From assembly GCF_029909975.1 (NCBI RefSeq), contig NZ_CP094516.1, forward strand, positions 2,604,001 to 2,668,000: a DNA stretch of 64,000 bases. Direction: 5' to 3'. This document shows positions 26,599 through 35,664 of the stretch, one piece after another. This stretch comes from Bradyrhizobium sp. ISRA430 (GTDB taxonomy: Bacteria; Pseudomonadota; Alphaproteobacteria; Rhizobiales; Xanthobacteraceae). The notes below the pieces were generated by a model. The model searched no databases and was not told where the DNA came from. It saw only the letters and a program-made list of their open reading frames with translations. How positions within the stretch are numbered: the first letter of the stretch is position 1; every line of letters begins with the position of its first letter. A program made the position numbers and the translations under genes.

Positions 26599-27492
26599 AT
26601 GCAGGCCCTCTTTATCGGACAGACCTATATCGACGTCGTCTTCATCACCGACCACATGCCGACCGGCGACGAGAAGCACGTGGCCTCGGACTACGCAGTC
26701 TCCTTCGGCGGCAACGCGGTTACGGCGGCGTTCTGCTGCGCCAAGCTCGGCATCGTGCCGGACCTGATCGCCACCGTCGCCAATGACTGGCTGGGCCGCA
26801 TGTTCCAGGACATGTGCGCGAAGTATGCGATCTCGCTGCACGGCCGGAAGGTGAACACCTCCTCGCTGTCCTTCATCATGCCCAAGGACGGCAAGCGCGC
26901 CATCGTCCGCTGCCGCGACGACACCCACATCCATCCCTTCCCGATCCTCAATCTCGGCAACTGCCGCGCGCTGCATATCGACGGCCACCAGCCGGACGCC
27001 GCGATCCATTATGCAAAAGTCTGCCGCGAGGCCGGCATCCTCACCTCGCTCGATGGCGGCGGTCTGCGCACCAACACGCACGAGCTCTTGGAATTCATCG
27101 ACGTCGCGATCGTCGCTGAACGCTTGTGCGAGCAGATGGATCTGACCCCGGAGCAGATGCTGGACTACCTGAAGGGCCGCGGCTGCAAGATCGGCGGCGT
27201 CACCATGGGCGAGAAGGGCCTGCTCTGGTACAACGAGACCGGCACGGTCGAGATCATGCCGGCAATGCCGATCCCGCGCGAGCGCGTGCTCGACACCAAT
27301 GGCGCCGGCGACGTGTTCCACGGCGCCTATATCTATTCCTACCTCGCCCATCCCGGCAAAACCTGGCGCGAGCATTTCGACTTCGCCCGTGCGGCCTCGA
27401 CGTTCAAGATCCAGCGCCTCGGCAACGAGGCCGGCCTGCCGACGCTTGTCGACATCGCCAAGGTCAGGCACGAATTCGAGGTCAGGGTTTAG
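26599..27492 (+). CDS. PfkB-family carbohydrate kinase
   Basis: A 297-residue sugar kinase. Seen are the N-terminal FIGQTYIDVVFITDHMPTGDE with the conserved glycine pair in SFGGNAVTAAFCCAKLG, and the C-terminal signature DTNGAGDVFHGAYIYSYL with catalytic Asp and the GAGD anion hole. It phosphorylates a ribokinase-type substrate, or possibly a 2-keto-3-deoxy sugar acid; the exact sugar cannot be read. It lies 18 bp before ribokinase, so the two are cotranscribed. Confidence 0.88.
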   Translation: MQALFIGQTYIDVVFITDHMPTGDEKHVASDYAVSFGGNAVTAAFCCAKLGIVPDLIATVANDWLGRMFQDMCAKYAISLHGRKVNTSSLSFIMPKDGKRAIVRCRDDTHIHPFPILNLGNCRALHIDGHQPDAAIHYAKVCREAGILTSLDGGGLRTNTHELLEFIDVAIVAERLCEQMDLTPEQMLDYLKGRGCKIGGVTMGEKGLLWYNETGTVEIMPAMPIPRERVLDTNGAGDVFHGAYIYSYLAHPGKTWREHFDFARAASTFKIQRLGNEAGLPTLVDIAKVRHEFEVRV

Positions 27493-27510
27493 CGTTCGCT
27501 GGAGTCTCGC

Positions 27511-28419
27511 ATGGGACGTGTCTTCGTTGCCGGCAGCATCAACATGGATGTGGTGGCGACGGCCGATCGCCATCCCAGGGTCGGCGAAACCGTCGCAGGC
27601 CGGCAGGTGCTGTATTTTCCCGGCGGCAAGGGCGCGAACCAGGCCGTGGCCGCGTCGCGGCTGGGTGCCCGGACCACGCTGATCGGCCGGCTGGGGAAGG
27701 ATTCCTTCGGGGCGGAGCTGAAGGCCTTCCTGGGCGGTCAGGGCGTCGATCTCGGTTACGTCCAGGAGACGGCCGAGGCGCACACCGGCACAGCAATCAT
27801 CACGGTGGCGGACGCCGACAACACCATCGTCGTCATTCCCGGCACCAATGCGCTGGTCGGCGCGGACGATGTCAGTGTCGTGCCGCTGCTGAACGGCGAT
27901 GTCGCGGTCAGCCAGTTCGAGATCCCCCTGCCCACGATCGCCGCGTTCTTCCAGCGGGCACGGTCCGCCGGGGCGACCACGCTGCTCAATCCGGCGCCCG
28001 CGCAGAAATGTTCCCACGACCTGCTCGAGCTCGTCGATATCCTCGTGCTGAACGAGACCGAGCTCGGCTTCCTCGCAGGCGTCGAGCTGTCCGAGAGCGA
28101 CGAGCCGGCGCGCATCGTGGACGTCGCACGGCAGCTTCGGGCGCGCGAGGACCAGACCATCTGCGTGACGCTGGGCAAGCGCGGCGTGCTGACGCTCGCC
28201 GCTCCCGAAGAGATCGTCGTGCCGGGCCGCCTGGTGAAGGCGATCGACACAACAGGCGCCGGCGACTGCTTCGTCGGCGCGCTCGCGGCGCGACTCGCCG
28301 GTGGCGCGCCCTTGCGTGATGCGCTCACCTTCGCCAACGCCGCCGCTTCGATCTCGGTGCAGCGGATGGGCGCCGGTCCCTCAATGCCGACAGCGGCGGA
28401 GGTTGCGGCGGTTTTGTAG
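27511..28419 (+). CDS. rbsK: Ribokinase
   Basis: A 302-residue PfkB-family kinase matching ribokinase. Features are VFVAGSINMDVVATADRHPRVGETV, the substrate-binding PGGKGANQAVAASRLGA, TTLLNPAPAQ, LNETELGFLAG, and the catalytic DTTGAGDCFVGALAARL. It converts ribose to ribose-5-phosphate. It follows the other kinase closely (18 bp) and both should share a transcript. No ribose importer or ribose regulator adjoins it, so another pentose or nucleoside-derived sugar is possible. Confidence 0.88.
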   Translation: MGRVFVAGSINMDVVATADRHPRVGETVAGRQVLYFPGGKGANQAVAASRLGARTTLIGRLGKDSFGAELKAFLGGQGVDLGYVQETAEAHTGTAIITVADADNTIVVIPGTNALVGADDVSVVPLLNGDVAVSQFEIPLPTIAAFFQRARSAGATTLLNPAPAQKCSHDLLELVDILVLNETELGFLAGVELSESDEPARIVDVARQLRAREDQTICVTLGKRGVLTLAAPEEIVVPGRLVKAIDTTGAGDCFVGALAARLAGGAPLRDALTFANAAASISVQRMGAGPSMPTAAEVAAVL

Positions 28420-28449
28420 GGCGTTTCTTCCCGGCTTGCGGGGGGAAGA

Positions 28450-29670
28450 TCAAGCCAGCGCGCTCTTCAGGTCAAAATTTTCATCGCCGGCCTGCTCCGG
28501 CGAGATCGAGCGGTCCATCCCAAGCAGGCGACGGCCGAACATGTGATCGCCGGCGCGGTTGATCGACTCGATGCCGAGCAGCGTGTCGCCCTTGTAGCAG
28601 AACGCGGAGAACGCCTTGCCTGCGGGGTTGCCGCGCAGCACGACGCGGTCGTAGCCGGTGGTGAGCCCCGCGATCTGGAGCTTGTCATCACCCTGGTCGC
28701 TCCAGAACCAGGGGTGACCGTCGTAAGGCTTGCTGTCGCCGGTCAGCCGCGCCGCCACGCATCGGGCGTGATCGGTGGCGTTCTGCACCGACTCCAGCCG
28801 CAGCGATCCGCCGAAGCGCGGACTCGCAAACAGTGCGCAATCGCCGACTGCCGAGATGCTGGGATCGGATGTGAGCAGATGCTCGTCGACGATGATGCCC
28901 GATGCGACTGGCAGCCCCGCTTCCGCCGCGAGCTCGATGTTCGGCAGCACGCCGACGCCGACCACGATGAGGTCGGCCGGCAAGTGCCGGCCGTCGCTGA
29001 GGCTGACGCCGGTGACCTTGCCGCCCTCCGCCTCGATGCTGGTTGCCTGCACACCGAGGTGAATACGAATGCCGGCTTCGCGGTGCCGGGCCTGGAAATA
29101 GTCCGAGACCTCGGCCGTCACCGCGCGCGCCATCACGCGCGGGGCGAGCTCGATCACGTCGACCTCCAGCCCCTTGATTCGCGCAGTGGAGGCGAATTCC
29201 AAGCCGATGAAGCCCGCGCCGATGATCACGGCCCGCTTCTTCGATGGCATGATTTTTCGCAGCGCTTCGCTCTCATCGAGGATGCGCAGATATTTCACGT
29301 CGGACAGGTTTGCGTTGGGCAGATCGAGCAGCCGGTTGCGTGCGCCCGTGGCCAGCACGAGGTGGCCATAGGGAAGCGTCTCGCCCGAGGCGAGAAGGAC
29401 CGTGCGTTTCGCGCGTTCGATCGACACCGCGCGGCCCGCGATCAGCTCGATCTTCTGGTCCTGGTAAAACTTTTCCGGCCGGAACATCAGGCTTTCCGGA
29501 CCGGCGGAGCCCTTGATGTAGGCCTTGGACAGAGGCGGCCGCTGATAGGGCAGATGCGCCTCGTCGTTGACGAGGCAGATGCGGCCGGAAAAACCTGCCT
29601 GACGCAGGGATGCCGCGACCTGGTAGCCGCCATGGCCCGCACCGACAATGATCACCGGGCCATCCGTCAT
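28450..29670 (-). CDS. FAD-dependent ferredoxin reductase-like oxidoreductase
   Basis: A 406-residue flavoprotein of the putidaredoxin/rhodocoxin reductase type. It has an N-terminal FAD-binding GAGHGGYQVAASLRQAGFSG, the stretch LPYQRPPLSKAYIKG, an NAD-binding GAGFIGLEFASTARIKGLEVDV, and an FAD-contact near the end (SAVGDCALF). Relatives pass electrons from NADH to a [2Fe-2S] ferredoxin serving P450s or dioxygenases. No ferredoxin gene is adjacent. The only P450 in the window lies 15 kb away at 12342–13562. It runs toward the ribokinase gene, with 30 bp between their ends. Confidence 0.88.
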   Translation of the reverse strand: MTDGPVIIVGAGHGGYQVAASLRQAGFSGRICLVNDEAHLPYQRPPLSKAYIKGSAGPESLMFRPEKFYQDQKIELIAGRAVSIERAKRTVLLASGETLPYGHLVLATGARNRLLDLPNANLSDVKYLRILDESEALRKIMPSKKRAVIIGAGFIGLEFASTARIKGLEVDVIELAPRVMARAVTAEVSDYFQARHREAGIRIHLGVQATSIEAEGGKVTGVSLSDGRHLPADLIVVGVGVLPNIELAAEAGLPVASGIIVDEHLLTSDPSISAVGDCALFASPRFGGSLRLESVQNATDHARCVAARLTGDSKPYDGHPWFWSDQGDDKLQIAGLTTGYDRVVLRGNPAGKAFSAFCYKGDTLLGIESINRAGDHMFGRRLLGMDRSISPEQAGDENFDLKSALA

Positions 29671-29921
29671 TGGAACAGACCTCTTCCCAAGACACGAGCG
29701 TTAGCCATGTCGTCTCCTCTCTCGCTGATTTTGGCTTGCTGGCCTCGCCCGGAGGAGCCGGCGCTCGTGTCCGTTCCTAAACGAAGGCAGCGCCATTTGA
29801 CCCCATCGTTCCGGGTTGCGCAAGAGCGCCAGCCTGGCATGCAAGCTGCCATGACCGGGATTGTCACCCCTCGGCTTCTGCGATTTAGTTGCGCCAACGA
29901 CCTCATGCCGGGGATTTTCCG

Positions 29922-30716
29922 ATGTCTGCTCCCGTCTCCCGTCCCGATGATGCCGCCCTGCTGCGGATCGATGGCCCGATCGCAACCATCACGCTCAACC
30001 GCCCCGCCGCGTTTAACTCGATCAATCTTGCGATTGCGCAGCGGCTCGAACAGCTCGCGGCGTATATCGAGGGCGCCGACGAGATCAGGGTCGTGGTCAT
30101 CGAGGGCGAAGGCCGCGCCTTCTGCGCCGGCGGCGATCTGCAGACAATCGGCGCTGCGGCCGAAGCCAATACGGTGACGCCGGTCGTCGGCGAACTGCTG
30201 AAGCATTATCACGCCTTCATCGAGACCATCCGGCGCATGCCCAAACTGTCGCTATCCAGCGTTCACGGTTCGGCGGCCGGCGCCGGCATGGGTCTCGCCT
30301 TCGTCACCGACCTCTGCATTGCCGCAGAGGATGCCCGCTTCACGCCGGCCTATGCCAAGATCGGCGTCTCGCCGGACGGTGGCAGCACGGTCGGCATCGT
30401 CGGCACAGTCGGATCCCGCCGCGCGCTTCAGATATTCCTGTCCGAGGACAATTTTACCGCGCAGCAGGCCTATGAGTGGGGTCTGGTCGCCAAGATCGTG
30501 CCTCCGGCCGAGCTGAAGGAGGCGACACGGCAGCTCGCCGAGCGCCTCGCGCAGAACCCGCCGGCGGCGATCGCCGGCACCAAGTCGCTAGTCTACCAGG
30601 CCGCGACCACGCCGGTGAAGCAGCAGCTCGACGCCGAAGAGCACAAGATCATCATGGCGATGAACACAGAAGAATTTCGCGTCGCCGTGAAGAAATTCAC
30701 GAGCAAGGGCAAGTAG
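29922..30716 (+). CDS. Enoyl-CoA hydratase/isomerase family protein
   Basis: A 264-residue crotonase-fold protein starting at ATG 29922 (MSAPVSRPDDA). The oxyanion-hole motif EGRAFCAGGDLQTIG and the second block VHGSAAGAGMGLAFVTDLCIAAED are present, as is the SPDGGSTVGIV region. Of the two hydratase glutamates, the usual positions carry Gly/Ala and Asp (SPDGG). That makes classic hydratase activity uncertain and isomerase activity as likely. It stands alone between divergent and convergent genes. Confidence 0.87.
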   Translation: MSAPVSRPDDAALLRIDGPIATITLNRPAAFNSINLAIAQRLEQLAAYIEGADEIRVVVIEGEGRAFCAGGDLQTIGAAAEANTVTPVVGELLKHYHAFIETIRRMPKLSLSSVHGSAAGAGMGLAFVTDLCIAAEDARFTPAYAKIGVSPDGGSTVGIVGTVGSRRALQIFLSEDNFTAQQAYEWGLVAKIVPPAELKEATRQLAERLAQNPPAAIAGTKSLVYQAATTPVKQQLDAEEHKIIMAMNTEEFRVAVKKFTSKGK

Positions 30717-30725
30717 CCGCGACAC

Positions 30726-32066
30726 TCACTGCGGACAGATGTAGCCCGTCCCTGCCGGCGACTTGAAGCAGCCGACCGACTCCGGCAGCACGTGCCGCGG
30801 CAGCCAGAGCACCACGCTCGGGAAGTAGATCGCAAACGCGATGGTGGCGAAGAACACGACGTAGATCGGCAGCGCCGCGCGCAACGCCTTGGCGAAGCTG
30901 ATGCCGACGAATTTCGACGCCATCAGCAGCACCAGCCCATAGGGCGGCGTAATCAGGCCGAACGCGAGCGTGGCGATCAGCACCACGCCCATATGCACGC
31001 CATTGATGTCGCCCGCCTCCGTCAGCGCGTTGACCAGCGGCATGAAGATGATGATGGTCGGCACCGGCTCGATGAAGTCACCCACCACGGTGAACAGCAG
31101 CACCATCAACAGCATGATCAGATGCGGATCGTTGCCGGCGATGGAGGTGATCCATTCCGCGATGTAGTTCGCGCCACGCAAATAGGCCAGCATCCAGCCG
31201 AAGGCGTTGGCGGCGCCGATCGTGATCAGCGGCAGCGAGAAGATCAGGCCGGCGAGGCAGAAATCGTAAGGGATCTTCTTGAAGTGGCCGCGATTGAGCG
31301 CGGGGATCACGACCAGGATAATCCAGGCCACGGCGACGACGCCGGCCTCCGTCGGCGTGAACCAGCCGGTCAGGATGCCGCCGAGCAGGATCACCGGGAT
31401 CATCAGCGGCAAGGCGGCATCGCCGGCAGCGAACGCCACCTGGCGCAACGGCGCCCGCGGCTTGCGCAAGCCCGAAGGCCCGAAGAAATAGCAGTAGATC
31501 ATCAGGCCGAAGCCGATCATGAGGCCCGGCACCACGCCCGCCATGAACAGGCCGGCGATCGAGACATTGCCGACCGCGCCATAGACCACGGCCGTGATGC
31601 TCGGCGGCACCAGCGCCGCGATGGTCGAGGCCGAGGCGATGATGGCCGCGATGAAGGCGGGCTCATAGCCCTCGCGCTTCATTGGACCGCCCAGCGCGCG
31701 GCTCATCACGGCGACGTCGGCGGTGGTCGAGCCGGACATCTCCGAAAAGAACATGCTGAAGACGACCACGACCTGCGACAGGCCGCCCCTGATGTGCCCG
31801 ACCAGCGACACCGACAAGTTCGCGATCCGCACCACGACATTCGCCGAACTCATGAGCTCGCCGACCAGCAGAAAGAACGGGATCGCCAGCAGCGCCTCGG
31901 AGTCCACGCCGTCAAAGATCTTCTGGATGATCGCGGCAAGGGAGACGTCCGAGAGGATCGCACCGATGAATACGCCGGCCATCAGCGAAAACGGCACCGG
32001 CACGCCGAGATAACCGAAGAACAGGAAGCAGAAGGACATCAAGGCCAGGACGACTGGTGCGCTCAC
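30726..32066 (-). CDS. dctM: TRAP transporter large permease (DctM)
   Basis: A 446-residue membrane protein with about twelve helices, the large channel subunit of a TRAP-type carboxylate importer driven by the sodium gradient. It shows the typical GVPVPFSLMAGVFIGAI start, VFSMFFSEMSGSTTADVAVM, GMKREGYEPAFIAAI-like, and GLITPPYGLVLLMAS near the end. It overlaps dctQ by four bases. The dehydratase gene at the head of the operon suggests a sugar-acid substrate. Confidence 0.92.
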   Translation of the reverse strand: MSAPVVLALMSFCFLFFGYLGVPVPFSLMAGVFIGAILSDVSLAAIIQKIFDGVDSEALLAIPFFLLVGELMSSANVVVRIANLSVSLVGHIRGGLSQVVVVFSMFFSEMSGSTTADVAVMSRALGGPMKREGYEPAFIAAIIASASTIAALVPPSITAVVYGAVGNVSIAGLFMAGVVPGLMIGFGLMIYCYFFGPSGLRKPRAPLRQVAFAAGDAALPLMIPVILLGGILTGWFTPTEAGVVAVAWIILVVIPALNRGHFKKIPYDFCLAGLIFSLPLITIGAANAFGWMLAYLRGANYIAEWITSIAGNDPHLIMLLMVLLFTVVGDFIEPVPTIIIFMPLVNALTEAGDINGVHMGVVLIATLAFGLITPPYGLVLLMASKFVGISFAKALRAALPIYVVFFATIAFAIYFPSVVLWLPRHVLPESVGCFKSPAGTGYICPQ

Positions 32067-32641
32067 GGCTGCGCCCTCATCTGTGCGTCTGTAACGACGG
32101 GCGTTGCGTCCTCGTCCGGTGGCTCGGGATGGTCAAAACCGTTCCGAAGGCCGTTGACAAGCTGCTCGATGGTGAACAGGCCTATCAGCACGCCCGACAG
32201 CGGGATGATGGCATAGAGCGAGGCAATCGGCGTACCCGACGGCAGGCGGAAGCTGCCGAAGCCGCGCAGATAATTCTGATAGCCGTACCAGATCAGGCAG
32301 AAGGCGACGCCGAGAACGACGATGCGAATGACGACTTCCACGATCAGCCGCGGCGTGCCGTGCATCGCCTCGGAGATCGCGGTGAGATAGAGATGGTCGT
32401 TGCGCCTTGTCGCGGCCGCCGTGCCGATGAAGATCGCATAGATGAACAGCGTCGAGGTGACTTCCTGGAGCCACAGCCAGGGATGGCCGATGGTGCGGGT
32501 AACGATGTCGGCGGTCACCGACAGCGAGAAGCCGAAGCACAACGTGCCGCAGAGAAGCATCAGCGCGAGCTCGAGCCAGTCGAGCGCGCGCCATTTGAGG
32601 TGACGCTGCCGTCTGAGAACCAGTTTGTCGGCGATGGCCAT
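32063..32641 (-). CDS. dctQ: TRAP transporter small permease (DctQ)
   Basis: A 192-residue membrane subunit with four predicted helices (DWLELALMLLCGTLCFGFSLSV, EVTSTLFIYAIFIGTAAATR, VIRIVVLGVAFCLIWYG, YAIIPLSGVLIGLFTI). It carries the family's RNDHLYL motif. It couples the binding protein to the large permease. It lies 62 bp after dctP and overlaps dctM. Confidence 0.9.
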   Translation of the reverse strand: MAIADKLVLRRQRHLKWRALDWLELALMLLCGTLCFGFSLSVTADIVTRTIGHPWLWLQEVTSTLFIYAIFIGTAAATRRNDHLYLTAISEAMHGTPRLIVEVVIRIVVLGVAFCLIWYGYQNYLRGFGSFRLPSGTPIASLYAIIPLSGVLIGLFTIEQLVNGLRNGFDHPEPPDEDATPVVTDAQMRAQP

Positions 32642-32703
32642 TTACTTTCCCCATCGTCCCGGCTTACGCCGGCCCGACTCGCGGAGGTGACGGCAAGCCC
32701 AGC

Positions 32704-33699
32704 CTAGTTAACCGACCGGATCAGGTTCTTGATCTTCTCGGCGTGCGGGCCGAGCTCCTTGGCGAGCTTGTCGAGATAGGGATCGGCGATCGCCGTGAAG
32801 CTCTTCTTGTCGACGTCCTGGACGATCTTGACGCCCATCTTCTTCAGCTTCTCGGCCGCGGTCCGCTCGAGCTCGAACGCCTTCTGCGGCTCCTTGGTGC
32901 TGATCTCGTTGGCCGCCGTCTGTACCCACTGCTTCTGCTCGGCGGACAGGCTCTGCCAGAGCTTGTCGGAGACGAACACCAGCGCATTATTGGCCTCGTG
33001 CTCGGTGATGTTCAGGATAGGGGCAACCTCGTAGTGCTTGTTGACGAGGTAGACGTTGATGCTGTTCTCGGCGACGTCCACGACACCGGTTTGCAGCGAG
33101 GTGTAGACGCTGCCGAACGGCATATGCACGGTCTGGGCGCCATAGGCCGGGAACATGGTGTCCTCGGTCGCGGTCGCCTGGACGCGGACCTTGAGCCCCT
33201 TGATGTCGCCGACGTTGTGAATCTCCTTCTTGGAGTACATGTGGCGCACGCCCTGCGAGCCGGTTGCGATCACATGCAGGCCCTGCGTTGTCTCCTCGAT
33301 CATGGTCTTGAGCGCTTCGAACACGCGGGGATCGGCCAGCCCCTTGATCACGTGGTTCTCGTCGCGGAACAGGAAGTGCAGCGACATCACGCCGGCCTGC
33401 GGCGAGATCGTCGCCGTGTTGGCCGACGAGATGATGGCGAATTCGATATCGCCGGATTTCACGAGCTGGAGGACCTGCGGCTCCTGCCCGAGCTGAGCGC
33501 CGGGATACTGATCGATGATCATCGTCCCCTTGCTCAATTCCTTGAGCTTGTCGGCGAAGAGGTCACCCGCGATGGAATAGCCGGTATTGCGCGGCTGGTC
33601 GTAGGCGAAGCGATAATGCTTCACCTCCTGCGCCCCGGCCCCAGCGACGAACAGGACGGCGGCCAAAGCCGCCAACCCACGCATGGATCGTGCAATCAT
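32704..33699 (-). CDS. dctP: TRAP transporter solute-binding protein (DctP)
   Basis: A 331-residue periplasmic receptor with a signal peptide (MIARSMRGLAALAAVLFVAGAGA). The core matches DctP: YRFAYDQPRNTGYSIAGDLFADKLKELSKGTM, an arginine in LKVRVQATATE at the position that normally salt-bridges the ligand carboxylate, and PFGSVYTSLQTGVVDVAENS. It is the second gene of the ilvD-like–dctPQM operon. The substrate is probably a sugar acid, by context. Confidence 0.92.
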   Translation of the reverse strand: MIARSMRGLAALAAVLFVAGAGAQEVKHYRFAYDQPRNTGYSIAGDLFADKLKELSKGTMIIDQYPGAQLGQEPQVLQLVKSGDIEFAIISSANTATISPQAGVMSLHFLFRDENHVIKGLADPRVFEALKTMIEETTQGLHVIATGSQGVRHMYSKKEIHNVGDIKGLKVRVQATATEDTMFPAYGAQTVHMPFGSVYTSLQTGVVDVAENSINVYLVNKHYEVAPILNITEHEANNALVFVSDKLWQSLSAEQKQWVQTAANEISTKEPQKAFELERTAAEKLKKMGVKIVQDVDKKSFTAIADPYLDKLAKELGPHAEKIKNLIRSVN

Positions 33700-33761
33700 C
33701 GTTTCCCCCTGTTTTATCGCCCGCCGCTTTTGCGGTCTGAGCTACGTTTTCGGGTGGTTGG

Positions 33762-35483
33762 TCACCCCTTCCCAGTCACTTGCCCAGTCCTCTGCATGAA
33801 ATCGAAGTCGCAGCCCTCATCGGCCTGCAAGATGGTCTCGTTGAAAAGCCAGGCGTAGCCGCGCCGCGCCTCGTCCGGCGCAGCGATCGGCTTCAGCGCA
33901 GCGCGGCGCCGTTCCAGCTCCGCGGCCTTGACCAGCAGCTCGATGCTGCGCTTGGCAACGTCCAGCCGGATCATGTCGCCGTTCTTCACCAGCGCAAGCG
34001 GACCGCCGACGGCGGATTCCGGCGTGATGTGCAGCACGATGGTGCCGAACGCCGTGCCGCTCATGCGCGCGTCCGAAATACGCACCATGTCCTTGGTGCC
34101 GCCCCGCGCGAGCTTCTTCGGGATCGGCAGATAGCCCGCTTCGGGCATGCCGGGCGCGCCCTTCGGACCAGCATTGCGCAGCACCAGCACGTCGTCAGCG
34201 TTCACATCGAGATCGGGATCGTCGACCCGCAGGGTCATGTCCTCGACGGATTCGAACACGACGGCACGCCCGGTGTGCTGCAACAATTTCGGGCTCGCGG
34301 CCGATTGCTTGATGACCGCGCCGCGTGGCGCGAGATTGCCGTGCAGGACGGCAAGGCCGCCTTCCGGCTTGATCGGATTGTCGCGGGAGCGGATCGCGTC
34401 CTGACCGGGCACCTCTTCCGCATTCGCCACGACATCGCGCAGCGTCTGCCCCGTGATGGTCCTGGCGTCGAGATCGATGAGATCGCCGAGCTGCGCCAGC
34501 AGCTTCGGCACGCCGCCGGCGTGATGGAAATGCTCCATATAGTGCTCGCCGGACGGCTTGAGATCGACCAGCACCGGCACCTCGCGGCCGAGCTTGTCGA
34601 AGGCCTCGAGATCGAGCCGGTGCGGCGAGCGATGCGCCATCGCGGTCAGATGGATCAGACCGTTGGTCGAGCCGCCGATCGCCTGGAGCACGACCTGCGC
34701 ATTCCTGAACGAGGCCGGCGTCAGCACTTCGCTCGGCTTCGGCCCCTTCGTCTTCGCCATCTCCGCAGCAACCTTGCCGCTCGCCTCCGCCAGGCGGAAG
34801 CGCTCGGCATGTGGCGCCGGAATGGTTGCGCTCATCGGCAACGACAGGCCGAGCGCCTCGATCATGCAGGCCATGGTCGAGGCCGTGCCCATCACCATGC
34901 AGGTGCCGACCGACGGCGCCAGGCGTCCATTGACCGCCTCGATCTCGGCATCGTCGATATCGCCGGCGCGATACTTGGCCCACAGCCTGCGGCAGTCGGT
35001 GCAGGCGCCCAGTACCTCGCCCTTGTGATGGCCGACCACCATGGGCCCAACCGGAATGACCACAGTCGGCAGATCGGCGCTGATCGCCGCCATCACCTGC
35101 GCAGGCAGCGTCTTGTCGCAGCCGCCGATGACGATCACCGCGTCCATCGGCTGGGCGCGGATCATCTCCTCGGTGTCCATCGCCATCAGGTTGCGCAGAT
35201 ACATCGAGGTCGGATGCGCAAAGCTCTCGGCGATCGAGATGGTCGGAAACACGAACGGCATCGCGCCCGACAGCATCACGCCGCGCTTGGCGGCCTCGAT
35301 GATCTGCGGCACGTTGCCGTGGCAGGGATTGTAGTCGCTATAGGTGTTGGTGATGCCGACGATGGGGCGCTCGAGCGCGTCGTCGGAATAGCCCATGGCC
35401 TTGATGAACGCCTTGCGCAGGAACAGCGAGAAGCCGGCGTCGCCATAGCTCGTCAGACCCTTGCGCAAGCCACTCGTCATCAT
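33762..35483 (-). CDS. IlvD/EDD-family dehydratase, likely a sugar-acid dehydratase
   Basis: A 573-residue Fe–S dehydratase. The three cluster cysteines appear in order: C54 (NPCHGNVP), C122 (GGCDKTLP) and C195 (GTCMVMGTASTM). RISDARMSGTAFGTIVLHITPESAVGGPL near the C terminus is the conserved active-site block. Family members act on dihydroxy acids in branched-chain amino acid synthesis, or on aldonic acids (arabonate, xylonate, gluconate). A TRAP importer directly behind it (62 bp) and a divergent GntR regulator argue for a catabolic aldonate dehydratase rather than IlvD proper. The start at 35483 gives MMTSGLRKG; the second Met is equally possible. Confidence 0.88.
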   Translation of the reverse strand: MMTSGLRKGLTSYGDAGFSLFLRKAFIKAMGYSDDALERPIVGITNTYSDYNPCHGNVPQIIEAAKRGVMLSGAMPFVFPTISIAESFAHPTSMYLRNLMAMDTEEMIRAQPMDAVIVIGGCDKTLPAQVMAAISADLPTVVIPVGPMVVGHHKGEVLGACTDCRRLWAKYRAGDIDDAEIEAVNGRLAPSVGTCMVMGTASTMACMIEALGLSLPMSATIPAPHAERFRLAEASGKVAAEMAKTKGPKPSEVLTPASFRNAQVVLQAIGGSTNGLIHLTAMAHRSPHRLDLEAFDKLGREVPVLVDLKPSGEHYMEHFHHAGGVPKLLAQLGDLIDLDARTITGQTLRDVVANAEEVPGQDAIRSRDNPIKPEGGLAVLHGNLAPRGAVIKQSAASPKLLQHTGRAVVFESVEDMTLRVDDPDLDVNADDVLVLRNAGPKGAPGMPEAGYLPIPKKLARGGTKDMVRISDARMSGTAFGTIVLHITPESAVGGPLALVKNGDMIRLDVAKRSIELLVKAAELERRRAALKPIAAPDEARRGYAWLFNETILQADEGCDFDFMQRTGQVTGKG

Positions 35484-35526
35484 GCCACTCCATTCCGCCT
35501 AGCCATTGTCGTACAGCCTGCCCCCT

Positions 35527-35604
35527 GATTGTCAATAAGATTGGCCTTCGCTTCGGCGAATTCATCACAGAACGGCGGTCGAGCGGTCCAGATTATTGAC
35601 AATC
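35527..35604. promoter_or_regulatory. Paired operator half-sites between the GntR gene and the dehydratase operon
   Basis: GATTGTCAATAA at 35527–35538 and its exact complement TTATTGACAATC at 35593–35604 face each other across 54 bp. The second also lies in a short palindrome, AGATT-ATTGAC-AATCT. The AT-rich motif stands out from the GC-rich surroundings. The intergenic position between divergent genes suggests binding by the adjacent GntR protein, controlling both directions. Not tested. Confidence 0.6.
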
Positions 35605-35664
35605 TGACTGCTCCCTGCTCCACAGGGATGGCGGGACCGGGGAGCCCTGCTGGAGGCTGGAGGG

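Noticed and set aside
33780..35528. A 582-codon plus-strand frame opposite the IlvD/EDD dehydratase.
   Set aside because: It is a shadow of a protein with conserved Fe–S cysteines; the composition is typical of antisense frames.
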